Shown here: positions 51,319 through 60,722 of the stretch, one piece after another
How the letters are laid out: each line of letters begins with the position of its first letter
How positions within the stretch are numbered: the first letter of the stretch is position 1
Origin: Polaromonas hydrogenivorans
GTDB lineage: Bacteria > Pseudomonadota > Gammaproteobacteria > Burkholderiales > Burkholderiaceae_C
NCBI RefSeq assembly: GCF_040105105.1
Contig: NZ_CP157676.1
Coordinates: 124,001 to 188,000 of the forward strand
Reading direction: 5' to 3'
Length of the DNA stretch: 64,000 nt
The notes under the pieces: model-generated
The model's database searches: none
The model's input: the letters and a program-made list of their open reading frames with translations, nothing else
What the model was told of the DNA's origin: nothing
Made by a program: the position numbers and the translations under genes

Positions 51319-52143
51319 GGTTCTGTCGCATTGGCGGTCGTACCGCCTGCTCGTTTATGCTGAGTTCTTTTTTGCGACGGGTATGAAACGCGATGCTGGC
51401 AACCAAAGGGATGCGATTTCCAATTGACGTGATTCTGGTATGCATCCGTTGGTACGCGGCTTATCCGTTGAGTTACCGCCATCTCGAGGAAATGATGGAG
51501 GAACGCGGCGTGTTTGTCGACCATTCCTCGATCAATCGCTGGGCAATCCGGTTTCTGCCCTTGCTTGAGAAAGTGTTCCGCAAGCACAAGCGCGCGGTGG
51601 GCGGCAGCTGGCGGATGGACGAAACCTATATCAAGGTCAAGGGCGCCTGGAAATATCTCTACCGCGCGGTGGACAAGGAAGGCAAGACAGTCGACTTCCT
51701 GCTGACGGCCAGGCGCGACAAGGCCGCAGCCCTGCGGTTCTTTGAAAAAGCCATGAAGGCCAACGGTGTTCCAGAGAAGGTCACGATGGACAAGAGCGGC
51801 GCCAACAAGGCGGCCATGGATGAGATCAATGCCCGAGGTGAAACACCGGTCATCGTGCGACAAGTGAAGTACCTCAACAACATCGTGGAGCAGGACCATC
51901 GCGCTGTCAAACGGGTCACCAAACCGATGCTCAACTTCAAGTCATTTCGATCGGCCAAAAATGTCCTGGCCGGCATCGAACTCATGCACATGATCCGCAA
52001 AGGTCAGTTCCTGCTGGAAGGCTGTATCGAGCTGTCTTTTGCCGACCAGTTTTATGCATTGGCAGGACAAATCCGTCCCGTTTGAGGAGCTGGCATCCGT
52101 TCCTACCCCAAACACGTTTATCAACTGGCAACGCGACAGAACC
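51319..52143 (+). mobile_element. IS6-family insertion sequence (825 bp)
   Basis: Terminal repeats GGTTCTGTCGCATTGGC (51319-51335) and its imperfect complement ending in GCGACAGAACC (52128-52143) bound a single transposase gene. Length and structure are those of IS6 elements. The 8-bp flanks (AAAGATTG and ATGCAGCC) do not match, so there is no target duplication. It probably took part in a deletion or a cointegrate. Its right end cuts an IS110 transposase gene. Confidence 0.88.
51393..52085 (+). CDS. IS6-family transposase
   Basis: 230 residues. The DDE residues are seen in WRMDETYIKVKG (Asp), VTMDKSGANKAA (Asp) and NIVEQDHRAVKR (Glu). The N-terminal part (YRHLEEMMEERGVFVDHSSINRW) is the HTH typical of the IS6 group. 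The frame is intact, so the element is potentially active. Confidence 0.93.
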   Translation: MLATKGMRFPIDVILVCIRWYAAYPLSYRHLEEMMEERGVFVDHSSINRWAIRFLPLLEKVFRKHKRAVGGSWRMDETYIKVKGAWKYLYRAVDKEGKTVDFLLTARRDKAAALRFFEKAMKANGVPEKVTMDKSGANKAAMDEINARGETPVIVRQVKYLNNIVEQDHRAVKRVTKPMLNFKSFRSAKNVLAGIELMHMIRKGQFLLEGCIELSFADQFYALAGQIRPV

Positions 52144-52358
52144 ATGCAGCCACTGGTCGCGGCCAACTCGGCCAGCACCCGGTGGTACCGGCCGGTCGAT
52201 TCCATGGCAACGGTGCTGCCTGGCGGCAGGCTCTTGAGCCAGGCGCCGATGGCTGCGGCCTCGTTGGCGATGGTGTGGATGCCAGGCTCGCCCTTGCGGG
52301 CGATGACCAGTTCGGCCTTGGCAACATCCACACCGTAGAAGTCCTTCGCAGTAGACAT
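52144..52358 (-). pseudogene. 5' fragment of an IS110-family transposase
   Basis: From the ATG at 52358 the frame reads STAKDFYGVDVAKAELVIAR, then LPPGSTVAMESTGRYHRVLAEL: the N-terminal DEDD domain of IS110 transposases, with the first Asp and Glu. It stops at base 52144, where the IS6 element begins. The missing part is not found on the other side of the IS6. No other gene is seen between 52359 and 52612. Confidence 0.85.
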
Positions 52359-52612
52359 GGACAGTTCCTCCAATCAACAGAAAAATAGACCCTGCTGGGG
52401 TGCAACATCCCGCCACTACGTTAGCTTGCGTTCAGATCGGCCCTCGTCCTGTCTCTCGGTCAGGGCGGTGGCTCAGTTCTTAATCGACGTTAGGGCGGGG
52501 TGGGAATTGCTCAGACTGTCGGTCCGATGCGAACGGCCGATTGCGAATGTGTCGTTCCTCACCCCAGCACCTTCACCATACAAGCCGAAGGGGGCGGCGG
52601 AGCCCGTGTGGA

Positions 52613-53080
52613 TCAGCCCACGGTCGGCGGCCGCGCCAGCAGGATCGAGATCGGCGGGTACTGGTGGATGACCTGCTCGGCGACGCTGGATCGAAACACA
52701 CTGCCCGCGCCGCGGTGGTGCTGGTGCCCGAGCACCAGCAGATCCACATCAAGTTCCTTGGCCCGTTGCACGATGACGCTGGCGATATCGTGCTCCGTCG
52801 CGCTCACCATCTCGCCGTGCGCGTCAATGCCCGCCGCGGAGAGCTGGTCGACGAAGGCCTGGACCACATTGCGGTCTTCAACCTCGACGTCGTCCGCGGC
52901 GCTGCGCACGCCCAGGCCCGCGCCCCCGGTTATGTCACCCGGGACGATGTGGCTGCGCGCCACATGCAGCACGTACACCGTGCCACCTGTCAGCAGGCCG
53001 ATCTGCTCGGTCCGCTTCAGCGCCGATCTGTTCTCGTCGGTGGGTGTGGCGTCGATCGCCACGAGAATTCGCTTGTACAT
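52613..53080 (-). CDS. Universal stress protein (UspA family)
   Basis: 155 residues. It begins MYKRILVAIDATPTDENR and carries the ATP-binding GHQHHRGAGSVFRSSVAEQV (G-2x-G-9x-G-S/T type) near the C-terminus. A GGAGG precedes the ATG. It overlaps none of its neighbours and lies 16 bp after the MFS gene, the two probably sharing a transcript. UspA genes are often cotranscribed with aromatic-acid permeases in this group; a direct role in transport is not known. Confidence 0.93.
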   Translation of the reverse strand: MYKRILVAIDATPTDENRSALKRTEQIGLLTGGTVYVLHVARSHIVPGDITGGAGLGVRSAADDVEVEDRNVVQAFVDQLSAAGIDAHGEMVSATEHDIASVIVQRAKELDVDLLVLGHQHHRGAGSVFRSSVAEQVIHQYPPISILLARPPTVG

Positions 53081-53096
53081 GATCGTTCCTCCAGTC

Positions 53097-54488
53097 TCAA
53101 GTCTTGCGGGCGGAGGCGGCGGCCTTGCCCAATGCAGCCTTGGCCGTCGGTTCGATGAGCGTCGAGCGTAGCTCGCGCGGGGCGCGCAAGATCGGCACCA
53201 TCAGCGTCAGCAGCACGCCCAGCAGGCCCAACCCCGCCAGAACGTAGAAAATCGAGTCGAGGGCGAACCCGCCGCCGATCAGGAAGCCACCCAGTATGGG
53301 GCCAGCGACACCGCCGAGGCGACCGAAGCCGGCACACCACGCCACGCCGGCGCCGCGGACGTTGGTGCGGTAGTAGTTCGCGACGAAGCCGTAGATCAGC
53401 GTCTGCGTGCCGCTGGTGCCCAATCCGACAACCGCGACCACGGCCAGCAGCGCACCGAGGGGCAGTCTGAGGGTCAGCAGCCCGATCGCAATGGCGCCGA
53501 TCAGGAAACAGGACGCGACCACCGGTTTGGGCCCGAATCGGTCTGCGACTCGCGAGCCCAGCAGCGCTCCGATTACCGCACCGCCGTTCAGAACAAGCAA
53601 AAACGACAGCGAGCCTTTGGCGTTGAACCCCGCGCGCAGCATGAGCTCGGGCAGCCAGGTGTTGAGCGAATAGACCAGCACCAGGCCGGTGGCGCTCATC
53701 AGCCCCAAGACAATGGTAGGGAAAAGGTAGCCCACCCCGAACAGCCCTGCGTACCCGGCCTTGCCTTCGGTCATGGGAACGGCCGCAGCGGCCGCCGTTG
53801 GCACGGCCTCGGGCATCTCGACGCCGGTACGTGCCGAGATCGCGCGTGCCTCCTCGAGCCGACCGCGCGAGACCAGCCATGCCACGGATTCGGGCATCTT
53901 GAAGTAGGCCAGCGGAAGGAGCGTGATGATCGGCAGCGCGCCGATCCAGAACATGCCGCGCCAGCCGATGCTCTGCAGCAGCAGGATGGCGAGCAGGGCG
54001 GCCAGCAGGCTTCCCAGCGGCACGCCCGAATAAGTGATCGCGTTGCACAGGTTCTTCTTGCCTTTCGGTGCGAACTCGGACACCAGCGCTCCGGTCGTGG
54101 CCACCAGAGCGCCGACGCCGAGGCCGGTGAAAAACCGCATCCATCCGAACGTTGTCGTCGTCGCCGTCATCGCCGTGAGCCCCATGCCGATGGAGAACCA
54201 GGCGTAGGCGAACAGCATCACCTTGCGGCGCCCCACGATGTCGGCGACGGTGCCGGCGAGCAGTGCCCCGATGAGCACGCCGACCAGCGCGTAGCTGCCC
54301 AGCACGCCCGCAATGGCCGGCGTCACGGTGCCGATATGGGAGGGGTCGCGCAGGAAGGTCGAGACGACCGTGCCGTAAACGACGAGGTCGTAGCCGTCGA
54401 AGATCAGCCCCAGCGTGGCCAGCCCCACGATCCATACCACGGTTCGCATTCGCCGGGCTTCGGTCCCGGGATTGGTTGCTGTTGTCAT
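53097..54488 (-). CDS. MFS permease, aromatic acid:H+ symporter (AAHS) type
   Basis: 463 residues with 12 predicted membrane helices. The AAHS signature GLIFDGYDLVVYGTVV (Asp in helix 1) and ADIVGRRKVMLFAYAW (loop 2-3) are present. AAHS members such as PcaK, BenK and MhbT import hydroxybenzoates with protons. AGGAG precedes the ATG. It is the probable importer for the MobA-like hydroxylase encoded on the same strand 411 bp upstream. Confidence 0.93.
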   Translation of the reverse strand: MTTATNPGTEARRMRTVVWIVGLATLGLIFDGYDLVVYGTVVSTFLRDPSHIGTVTPAIAGVLGSYALVGVLIGALLAGTVADIVGRRKVMLFAYAWFSIGMGLTAMTATTTTFGWMRFFTGLGVGALVATTGALVSEFAPKGKKNLCNAITYSGVPLGSLLAALLAILLLQSIGWRGMFWIGALPIITLLPLAYFKMPESVAWLVSRGRLEEARAISARTGVEMPEAVPTAAAAAVPMTEGKAGYAGLFGVGYLFPTIVLGLMSATGLVLVYSLNTWLPELMLRAGFNAKGSLSFLLVLNGGAVIGALLGSRVADRFGPKPVVASCFLIGAIAIGLLTLRLPLGALLAVVAVVGLGTSGTQTLIYGFVANYYRTNVRGAGVAWCAGFGRLGGVAGPILGGFLIGGGFALDSIFYVLAGLGLLGVLLTLMVPILRAPRELRSTLIEPTAKAALGKAAASARKT

Positions 54489-54528
54489 GGCCTGTCTCCT
54501 ATTTTTTGATTTTGATGCGTTGCGAGCC

Positions 54529-54825
54529 TCAACAAGCTCCTGGTTCGATCTGACTGCCGGAACTCGCGGAATTCGAACCTACATGATTGGTAGCCCCGCA
54601 TGCGTAATGCGGCAAGTTATTGCGCGCCAACTGAATTTCGGCCTCGCCGAAACTTTCGATCAAGGCGTTGGCAAGCTCCGGGTCGCCGCGGAATTTGTAC
54701 GGCATACCCGGGATTAGGTTTGGCGCTTCGTCGGCCATGCAAACGCCTTCGTGCATGGCCTGCATGGTGACCAGCCAGTCGAAGGTGTCTTGTCTGCATA
54801 TTCACCGATGCTGGCGCGCACAACG
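54529..54825 (-). pseudogene. Unidentified gene fragment with a frameshift
   Basis: In the 411-bp gap between MobA and the permease, one frame reads RASIGEYADK and, after a one-base shift near 54805, continues TFDWLVTMQAMHEGVCMADE, then YKFRGDPELANALIES and LARNNLPHY. It has protein-like composition and no start of its own. I do not recognise the family. It may be the C-terminus of a lost catabolic gene. The remainder of 54489-54899 shows no other gene. Confidence 0.35.
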
Positions 54826-54899
54826 TCAACATTTACACGTGGGGGATCACATTGTTTTCTTTGTTGAAAATGAGGGAGTGGGGCGGATTTGAACAAATC

Positions 54900-56777
54900 C
54901 TAGTGACGATCGAGCAGGAATTGGCCAAAGAATGCGGTGAGTTCGTCATGCGCATCCAGCGGCAGTATGTACGAGACATACTGGTCAGGGCGCACAATCA
55001 CCACTGCACCTTGTTCGCGGTCGATGCCACGGAGATCGAAGATGTCAGGGCCGTTCTTGAGGTCAGGGCAATAGGCCTTTTCGTAGTCGATGAGACCGAA
55101 GCACCCCTTGCGCGGAAGCAGGATGGACGGCAGCTCTTCGACCTTGAGTTCGCGGTGTCCCTGCTGGAAGACCGCGCGAACGTCGATGACGCTGTCTATG
55201 TCCGCCCCCGTCGGGGTGAAGCGGCGGATCGGAGAATTCGGCGATTCCGCCAAAAAGGCGGCGAGTTCGCGCAGTTGCTTTCCACTCGCATCGGCAAAGG
55301 CGTAGAGGCGCCAAGCGCCATCGGCACGGGCGGCATGGCCGAGCTGCACCGGTTTGGCGTCGGCCAGGCGCACCACCGGCGCCGAATGGAAACGCATGCC
55401 GATCGTGAATCCCTTGGCGAGCGCCTGGTGGGTGGCCTGGGCTGTCAGTACCGTCGTCGGCGCGTAGTGCGTCGCCACACCTGCCGTGTAGCGGCCCGAT
55501 TTCACGAAGTACGCCTGAAGCTCTTGCGGATCGAGCCCGCCGAGTTCCGGGTGCATCGGATCCTTCGGCGGCGATGCCATGATCTTCGACCACTCCTTGT
55601 CGAAGTCGATAAGACCCTGGGCAATCGCATGGCGCTCGGCAGAGTAGGTTCGCAGCAGTTCCGGCCCGGCGCGTCCCTCGAGAACGCAGACGAGTTTCCA
55701 GCCAAGGTTGAACGCGTCCTGCATCGAAACGTTCATGCCCTGGCCGGCCTTCGCGCTGTGCGTGTGGCAGGCGTCGCCGGCGATGAAGACGCGCGGCAGG
55801 CGGGATCCGGCCTGATCCACGGGAACATCGTCGAAGCGGTCGGTGACGCGCTGGCCGACCTGGTACACCGCGAACCACACCACGCTCTTCACGTCGAGCG
55901 TATACGGGCGCAGCACACGCTGAGCGGTCTCGATGACCTGCTCCTGGGTAATGTCACGGAAGGCTTCGCGTTTGTTCGGGTCGATCTCGCCGAGATCGAC
56001 GTAAAGCCGCACCATGTAGCCGCCCTCGCGCGGGATGAGAAGGATGTTACCCTCGTCGCCAGACTGAATCGCGGCTTTCAGGCGGATGTCCGGGAAGTCG
56101 GTCGTGGCCAGCATGTCCACGACGCCCCAGGCGTGGTTGGCAAAGTCGCCGCTTGGCACGGCCCCGATCGAATCGCGCACCAGGCTGCGCGCGCCGTCGC
56201 AGCCCACCACGTACTTGGCTCGCACAACGGACTCCGTGCGCTTTACCACATCACGCAGTGTGACAACGACGGGATACTCACCGTCGGATTCGACAGTCAG
56301 ATTGACAAATTCCAGGCCGTAATCGGCTTCGAGCCGCGTCGGCGACATGCGCATGTAGTCAAGCAGGTACTGCTGCAGGCGGGCCTGGTTGACGATGAGG
56401 TGCGGGAACTCCGACAGGCCATCCTCGGTGTCCTGGATGCGGCCTGTACGCTCGATCCGGTTGCGGTCCTGCTTCGACGGACGCCAGAAGGCGGTCTCGT
56501 TCACCCAGTAGGCCTCGCGCATGAGCTTTTGCGCCAGACCGAAAGCTTCGAACATTTCAACTGTGCGGCAGGCGATGCCGTCCGCCTGACCGACCTGGAG
56601 CGCCCTGTCTCGGCGCTCGATCAATCGCGTGCTGATGCTGGGGAAGTTCGACAGCTGTGCGGCCAGCAATGCCCCTGCAGGCCCACTGCCAATGACAAGA
56701 ACGTCGACGGCGTCGGGGAGATTCTCTTTGACGATGTCGGGGTCGCCGGGCGCGTAGCCATTCAGATAGAACTGCAT
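54900..56777 (-). CDS. mobA: FAD monooxygenase, 3-hydroxybenzoate 4-monooxygenase-like
   Basis: 625 residues, close to the 639 of MobA. It begins MQFYLNGYAPGDPDIV; FAD-binding VLVIGSGPAGALLAAQL is near residue 27; QADGIACRTVEMFEAFGL near 65; the second FAD motif GDACHTHSAKAGQGMNVSMQ near 345; then the C-terminal thioredoxin-like domain ending with DLRGIDREQGAVVIVRPDQY. It resembles Comamonas MobA over its whole length. The reaction would be 3-hydroxybenzoate to protocatechuate. GGAGG precedes the ATG by 4 bases. Ring-cleavage genes for protocatechuate are not in the window. Confidence 0.9.
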   Translation of the reverse strand: MQFYLNGYAPGDPDIVKENLPDAVDVLVIGSGPAGALLAAQLSNFPSISTRLIERRDRALQVGQADGIACRTVEMFEAFGLAQKLMREAYWVNETAFWRPSKQDRNRIERTGRIQDTEDGLSEFPHLIVNQARLQQYLLDYMRMSPTRLEADYGLEFVNLTVESDGEYPVVVTLRDVVKRTESVVRAKYVVGCDGARSLVRDSIGAVPSGDFANHAWGVVDMLATTDFPDIRLKAAIQSGDEGNILLIPREGGYMVRLYVDLGEIDPNKREAFRDITQEQVIETAQRVLRPYTLDVKSVVWFAVYQVGQRVTDRFDDVPVDQAGSRLPRVFIAGDACHTHSAKAGQGMNVSMQDAFNLGWKLVCVLEGRAGPELLRTYSAERHAIAQGLIDFDKEWSKIMASPPKDPMHPELGGLDPQELQAYFVKSGRYTAGVATHYAPTTVLTAQATHQALAKGFTIGMRFHSAPVVRLADAKPVQLGHAARADGAWRLYAFADASGKQLRELAAFLAESPNSPIRRFTPTGADIDSVIDVRAVFQQGHRELKVEELPSILLPRKGCFGLIDYEKAYCPDLKNGPDIFDLRGIDREQGAVVIVRPDQYVSYILPLDAHDELTAFFGQFLLDRH

Positions 56778-56857
56778 GTTGCCTCCAAAGTGGTTGAAGT
56801 ATTACATTGTTTTTTGCCTCGTGAAAGTAGTTGCTGATGACAGATGTGCCATGGACT

Positions 56858-57760
56858 TCAAGACGCGCTCTGCGAGTCCCCGTCGATGGGAATCATTTTC
56901 CCCGAGATCGAGCGTGCGGCGTCGGAGGCCAGAAAGACGGCCAGTGCCGCAATGTCTGCGGGGTCGACGAAACGCTTGATCGACTGATTGGCCAACGCCG
57001 CGGCTTCCTCCTGCGCCCCGTGGTCGACGCGCGGCCTTCGAAGACCTGATGCAGGCGCGGACCCTCCACGGCGCCGGGCAAAATTGCGTTGACGCGTATG
57101 CCGAATTCGCCGAGTTCGCGCGACAAGGTCTTCATGAAGCCGATGAGCCTGCTCAAAGGCGGGCAACTCCAGGCAAGCCTGGCCAATGCGTCGAAGCGTC
57201 GGGTAGGCGGCCAGCGAAACGCCGAACCGCTCGGCGTTGTAGATCTGCGGCACCAGGCAGCAATCGGCCAGCGTCGGCGTGTCGCAATGGCAGTACCGGC
57301 CGGTGGCTGCGCTTTGGCTGAGCATGGCTTCGACCACCGTGAAGCCCAGCGCCACCCAGTGGGCGTACCAGGCGCTTTTGGCCTGTGCGCTGGCGCCCAG
57401 GGTAGCTTCGAGGCGCTGCAGCACGCGCAGGTTGTTCAGCGGGTGAATCTCGCAGGCAATCGTCTGGGCGATGGCGCGCACCCGCGCGCGCCCGGGCGGA
57501 TCGGGCGGCAGCAAGGCCGGCGCGGGATGCCTTTCTTCGAGGTATTCGATGATGGGCAGCGACTGCGTGAGGGTGACCTCACCGTCCACCAGCACCGGAA
57601 CGAGCTCGGCCGGGTTGAGCGTGGCAAACGCGGCCGAATGCTGTTCGCCGCCGCCGCGCACGAGGTGCACGGGAACCGCCTCGTAGGCCAGGCCCTTGAG
57701 CTCCAAGGCAATGCGCACGCGGTACGAGGCCGAGCTGCGAGAGGTATAAAGCACCAGCAT
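56858..57760 (-). CDS. maiA: Maleylacetoacetate isomerase fused to an SDR remnant
   Basis: 300 codons from the ATG at 57760. Residues 1-~200 are a zeta-class GST: MLVLYTSRSSASYRVRIALE with the active-site SSASYRVR, NPAELVPVLVDGEVTLTQSL, and TLADCCLVPQIYNAERFG. At about 57155 the usual maiA end is replaced: the frame runs into the 3' part of an unrelated short-chain dehydrogenase, part of which is only readable in another frame (SRELGEFGIRVNAILPG), and ends DPADIAALAVFLASDAAR and SGKMIPIDGDSQ. The isomerase domain may still fold; its last ~10 residues are lost. It follows fahA in the homogentisate order. Confidence 0.8.
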   Translation of the reverse strand: MLVLYTSRSSASYRVRIALELKGLAYEAVPVHLVRGGGEQHSAAFATLNPAELVPVLVDGEVTLTQSLPIIEYLEERHPAPALLPPDPPGRARVRAIAQTIACEIHPLNNLRVLQRLEATLGASAQAKSAWYAHWVALGFTVVEAMLSQSAATGRYCHCDTPTLADCCLVPQIYNAERFGVSLAAYPTLRRIGQACLELPAFEQAHRLHEDLVARTRRIRHTRQRNFARRRGGSAPASGLRRPRVDHGAQEEAAALANQSIKRFVDPADIAALAVFLASDAARSISGKMIPIDGDSQSAS

Positions 57761-57777
57761 GGCAGGCGGCGCTCCGC

Positions 57778-59097
57778 TCAGATCTGCCGGGCGGGCATCA
57801 CCATACCGCGGCACTCGCCAAAGCCGATGCGTGCCGCCCCGGCCTTTTCACACCAGCCGCGAATCACGATGGCATCGCCGTCCTCGAGGTAGGTGCGATT
57901 CTCGCCGTTGGGCAGTTGCAGGGGGTTCTTGCCGCCGGTGGTCAGCTCGATCAGCGCGCCGGCCTGGTCCAGCGTCGGGCCCGACAGGGTGCCGCTGCCG
58001 AACAGGTCGCCGGGCTGCAGGTTGCAGCCGTTGACGGTGTGGTGCGTCACCATCTGCGCCACGGTCCAGTAGGCGTGGCGGTAGCTGGTGCGGCAGATGG
58101 TGGCATCGCCCTGGCCGGCTTCGCGCATTTTGGGCGTTTGCAAGCCGACCTGCAACTGGATGTCGAGCGAGCCTTGCTGGCGGTTGGCCTCGGAGTCCAG
58201 GTAGGGCAAGGGCTGCGGGTCTGCTTCGGGACGCAGGAAGGGGACGCGGTAAGGGGCCAGCGCCTCCAGCGTCACGATCCACGGCGAGATGGTGGTGGCG
58301 AAGTTTTTTGACAGGAACGGGCCCAGCGGCTGGTATTCCCAGGCCTGGATGTCGCGCGCCGACCAGTCGTTGAGCAGGCACATCCCGAACACATGGTCTT
58401 CGGCCTGCGCCATCGAAACCGGTTCGCCCAGCGCATTGCCGGTGCCGACGAAGATGCCGAGTTCGAGCTCGATGTCCAGCCGCTTGCTCGGACCGAAGGA
58501 CGGCTGCGTGGCGCCAGGCGGCAGGGTCTGGCCCATGGGGCGGAGAAAGCTTCGCCCCGAGACACCGATGCTGGAGGCCCTGCCGTGGTAGCCGATCGGC
58601 ACCCATTTGTAATTGGGCAGCAGCGGGTTGTCCGGACGGAACTGCTTGCCGATGTTGGTGGCGTGGTGCACCGAGGTGTAGAAGTCGGTGTAGTCGCCGA
58701 TGCGCGCCGGCACGCCGTATTCGGCATCTTGCTGCGGCACCAGGCAGGCGGCTAGCTGGGCCTCTTCGGCCGCGCCTGCGCGCAGGGCACGCGACAGCGC
58801 CAGGCGCAAGGCAGACCAGGCGTTGGCGCCCAGCGCCATCAGGGCGTTGAGCTTGTCCTGCGCGCCGGCCTGCACCGCGGACGCGGCCTCGGCGCTGAAC
58901 ACGCTAGAGGCCGCCACAGCAGCCAGGTCCAGGATCTGGTCGCCAATGGCGACGCCGCCGCGGAAGGCTTCAGCGCTGTCCTTGCGGCGGAAGACCGCGA
59001 ACGGCAGGTTCTGGATAGTGAAGTCGGCACTCGCCAGGTTGGCGGAGGCGACCCAGCTGCGCAGCGCCGGGTTATGGGTTTCGTTCAAGGTATGCAT
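57778..59097 (-). CDS. fahA: Fumarylacetoacetase
   Basis: 439 residues, full length. Typical parts: FTIQNLPFAVFRRKDSAEAF, DYTDFYTSVHHATNIGKQFR (with the metal-site Asp and catalytic His), PIGYHGRASSIGVSG, ELGIFVGTGNALGEPVSM, NDWSARDIQAWEYQPLGPFL and GSGTLSGPTLDQAG. It hydrolyses fumarylacetoacetate to fumarate and acetoacetate, the last step of homogentisate breakdown. It lies 38 bp after hmgA. Confidence 0.96.
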   Translation of the reverse strand: MHTLNETHNPALRSWVASANLASADFTIQNLPFAVFRRKDSAEAFRGGVAIGDQILDLAAVAASSVFSAEAASAVQAGAQDKLNALMALGANAWSALRLALSRALRAGAAEEAQLAACLVPQQDAEYGVPARIGDYTDFYTSVHHATNIGKQFRPDNPLLPNYKWVPIGYHGRASSIGVSGRSFLRPMGQTLPPGATQPSFGPSKRLDIELELGIFVGTGNALGEPVSMAQAEDHVFGMCLLNDWSARDIQAWEYQPLGPFLSKNFATTISPWIVTLEALAPYRVPFLRPEADPQPLPYLDSEANRQQGSLDIQLQVGLQTPKMREAGQGDATICRTSYRHAYWTVAQMVTHHTVNGCNLQPGDLFGSGTLSGPTLDQAGALIELTTGGKNPLQLPNGENRTYLEDGDAIVIRGWCEKAGAARIGFGECRGMVMPARQI

Positions 59098-59135
59098 GGT
59101 GTTTCTTTATGTGGTGTGGTGCGGTCCGGTGCGTC

Positions 59136-60431
59136 TCAGGGCCGCGTGGGATCGAAGTTCTTCTTTAGTCCCTGCCAGCAGCGGTAGTATTCGTGCTGCA
59201 GCTGGACCGTCTCCAGCGCGTAGCGCGTGGGCTGGATCACCGTGGGCGTCTCGAACATGAAAGCCATGGTGCCGGTGATGTAGTCGGCCTTGGAGGTGTC
59301 GGCGCTGCTGGCCTTGGCAAAGGTGTCGGCATCCGGTCCATGGCCGCTCATGCAGTTGTGCAGCGACGCGCCCCCGGGCACAAAGCCTTCGGCCTTGGCA
59401 TCGTAGGCGCCGTGGACCAGGCCCATGAACTCGCTGGCGAAGTTGCGGTGAAACCAGGGCGGGCGAAAGGTGTTCTGCATGGTGAGCACGCGCGGCGGGA
59501 AGATCACGAAGTCGATGGCGTCCACGCCCGGGGTATCGGTGGGCGACTGCAGCACCAGGAAGATCGACGGATCCGGGTGGTCGTAGCTGATCGAGCCGAT
59601 GGCGTTGAAGCGGCGCAGGTCGTATTTGTAAGGGGCGTAGTTGCCGTGCCAGGCAACCACGTCCAATGGCGAGTGGCCAATGGCGGCCTTCCACAGGTGG
59701 CCGTTGAACTTGGCGAGCAACTCGAACTCCCCCTCCCTGTCTTCGTAGGCGGCCACCGGGGTGCGAAAGTCGCGCGGGTTGGCCAGGCCGTTCGAGCCAA
59801 TCACGCCCAGGTCAGGGAGTTTGAAAAGCGCGCCGTAGTTCTCGCAGACGTAGCCGCGCGCCTGGCCGTCGGGCAAGCTCACCTGAAAGCGCACGCCGCG
59901 CGGAATCACGGCGATCTCCTGCGGCTCGACCTCGAGCACGCCCATCTCGGTGGCCAGGTGCAGGCGGCCCTCCTGGGGCACGATCAGCATTTCGCCGTCG
60001 GCGTTGTAGAAAAAGCGCGTGTCCATCGAGCGGTTGGCCGCGTACAGGTGGATGCCGCAGCTGGTGTTGCCCGCCATCGTGACCATGCCGTCGACGAAGT
60101 CGGTGGGCTCGCTGGCATCGGGCATAGGCAGCGGATCCCAGCGCAGCTGGTTGGGCGGCGTGGGCACCTCGTCAAAGCGGCTGAGCCAGCGGCTGCCCTC
60201 CCCGATGCGCTCGAAGGGCAGGTGCATCGCTGCCGGGCGGATGCGGTACAGCCAGGAGCGCCGGTTGGCGTGGCGCGGCGCGGTGAACGCCGTGCCCGAG
60301 AGCTGCTCGGCATACAGCCCGTAGGGCGCCTGCTGGGGCGAGTTGCGCCCTTCGGGCAGCGCGCCGGGCAGCGCCTCGGTGGCGAACTCGTTGGCAAAGC
60401 CGCTCTGGTAGTGCAAGGTGTCTGTGCTCAT
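59136..60431 (-). CDS. hmgA: Homogentisate 1,2-dioxygenase
   Basis: 431 residues. Recognisable parts: [29 protein letters not shown]-like [40 protein letters not shown] and the iron-ligand region [20 protein letters not shown] (His and Glu) followed by [14 protein letters not shown]. It opens the ring of homogentisate to maleylacetoacetate. CTGGAGG lies before the ATG. First gene of the hmgA-fahA-maiA block and 19 bp after the small DUF2783 gene. Confidence 0.97.
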   Translation of the reverse strand: MSTDTLHYQSGFANEFATEALPGALPEGRNSPQQAPYGLYAEQLSGTAFTAPRHANRRSWLYRIRPAAMHLPFERIGEGSRWLSRFDEVPTPPNQLRWDPLPMPDASEPTDFVDGMVTMAGNTSCGIHLYAANRSMDTRFFYNADGEMLIVPQEGRLHLATEMGVLEVEPQEIAVIPRGVRFQVSLPDGQARGYVCENYGALFKLPDLGVIGSNGLANPRDFRTPVAAYEDREGEFELLAKFNGHLWKAAIGHSPLDVVAWHGNYAPYKYDLRRFNAIGSISYDHPDPSIFLVLQSPTDTPGVDAIDFVIFPPRVLTMQNTFRPPWFHRNFASEFMGLVHGAYDAKAEGFVPGGASLHNCMSGHGPDADTFAKASSADTSKADYITGTMAFMFETPTVIQPTRYALETVQLQHEYYRCWQGLKKNFDPTRP

Positions 60432-60450
60432 GGCGCAATCCTCCAGGGAG

Positions 60451-60642
60451 TCAGTGGCTGGCTGCAGAGGTCATGTCCTCGGCGGCGGCGTCGATGAGTT
60501 GCTGCGCCACCTCGCTGTTGCCAAGGCGGTCAATCGCCAGCATGGCAAAGCGCGCCAGGAACAATTGGGCGTTGTTTTCGCCGAGCTGCGTCATTGTTTT
60601 GCAAAGCCGGGTATAGACGGCATCGAGTTCACTGTCGGTCAT
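60451..60642 (-). CDS. Small DUF2783 protein, possible coupling subunit (MhaB-like)
   Basis: 63 residues, [20 protein letters not shown] then [14 protein letters not shown] and AAAEDM; all helical in appearance, no cysteine cluster, no signal peptide. The size and place match the DUF2783 proteins found beside homogentisate operons and the small MhaB component of the two-part 3-hydroxyphenylacetate 6-hydroxylase. It stands between the flavin hydroxylase and hmgA. AGGAGA is just before the ATG. Confidence 0.75.
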   Translation of the reverse strand: MTDSELDAVYTRLCKTMTQLGENNAQLFLARFAMLAIDRLGNSEVAQQLIDAAAEDMTSAASH

Positions 60643-60722
60643 TGGATTCTCCTGATAGGGGTTTACGGGTTAGACGGAATATCGCGGCATTAACAATGCA
60701 TTAAGAAGGCATTGACACGGCA

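Noticed and set aside
54555..54615. TTCGAAT loop resembling a tRNA T-arm (minus strand)
   Set aside because: The stem does not pair and no anticodon or acceptor arm can be built.
54852..56837. Plus-strand open frame of 661 codons
   Set aside because: Antisense shadow of the MobA-like gene.
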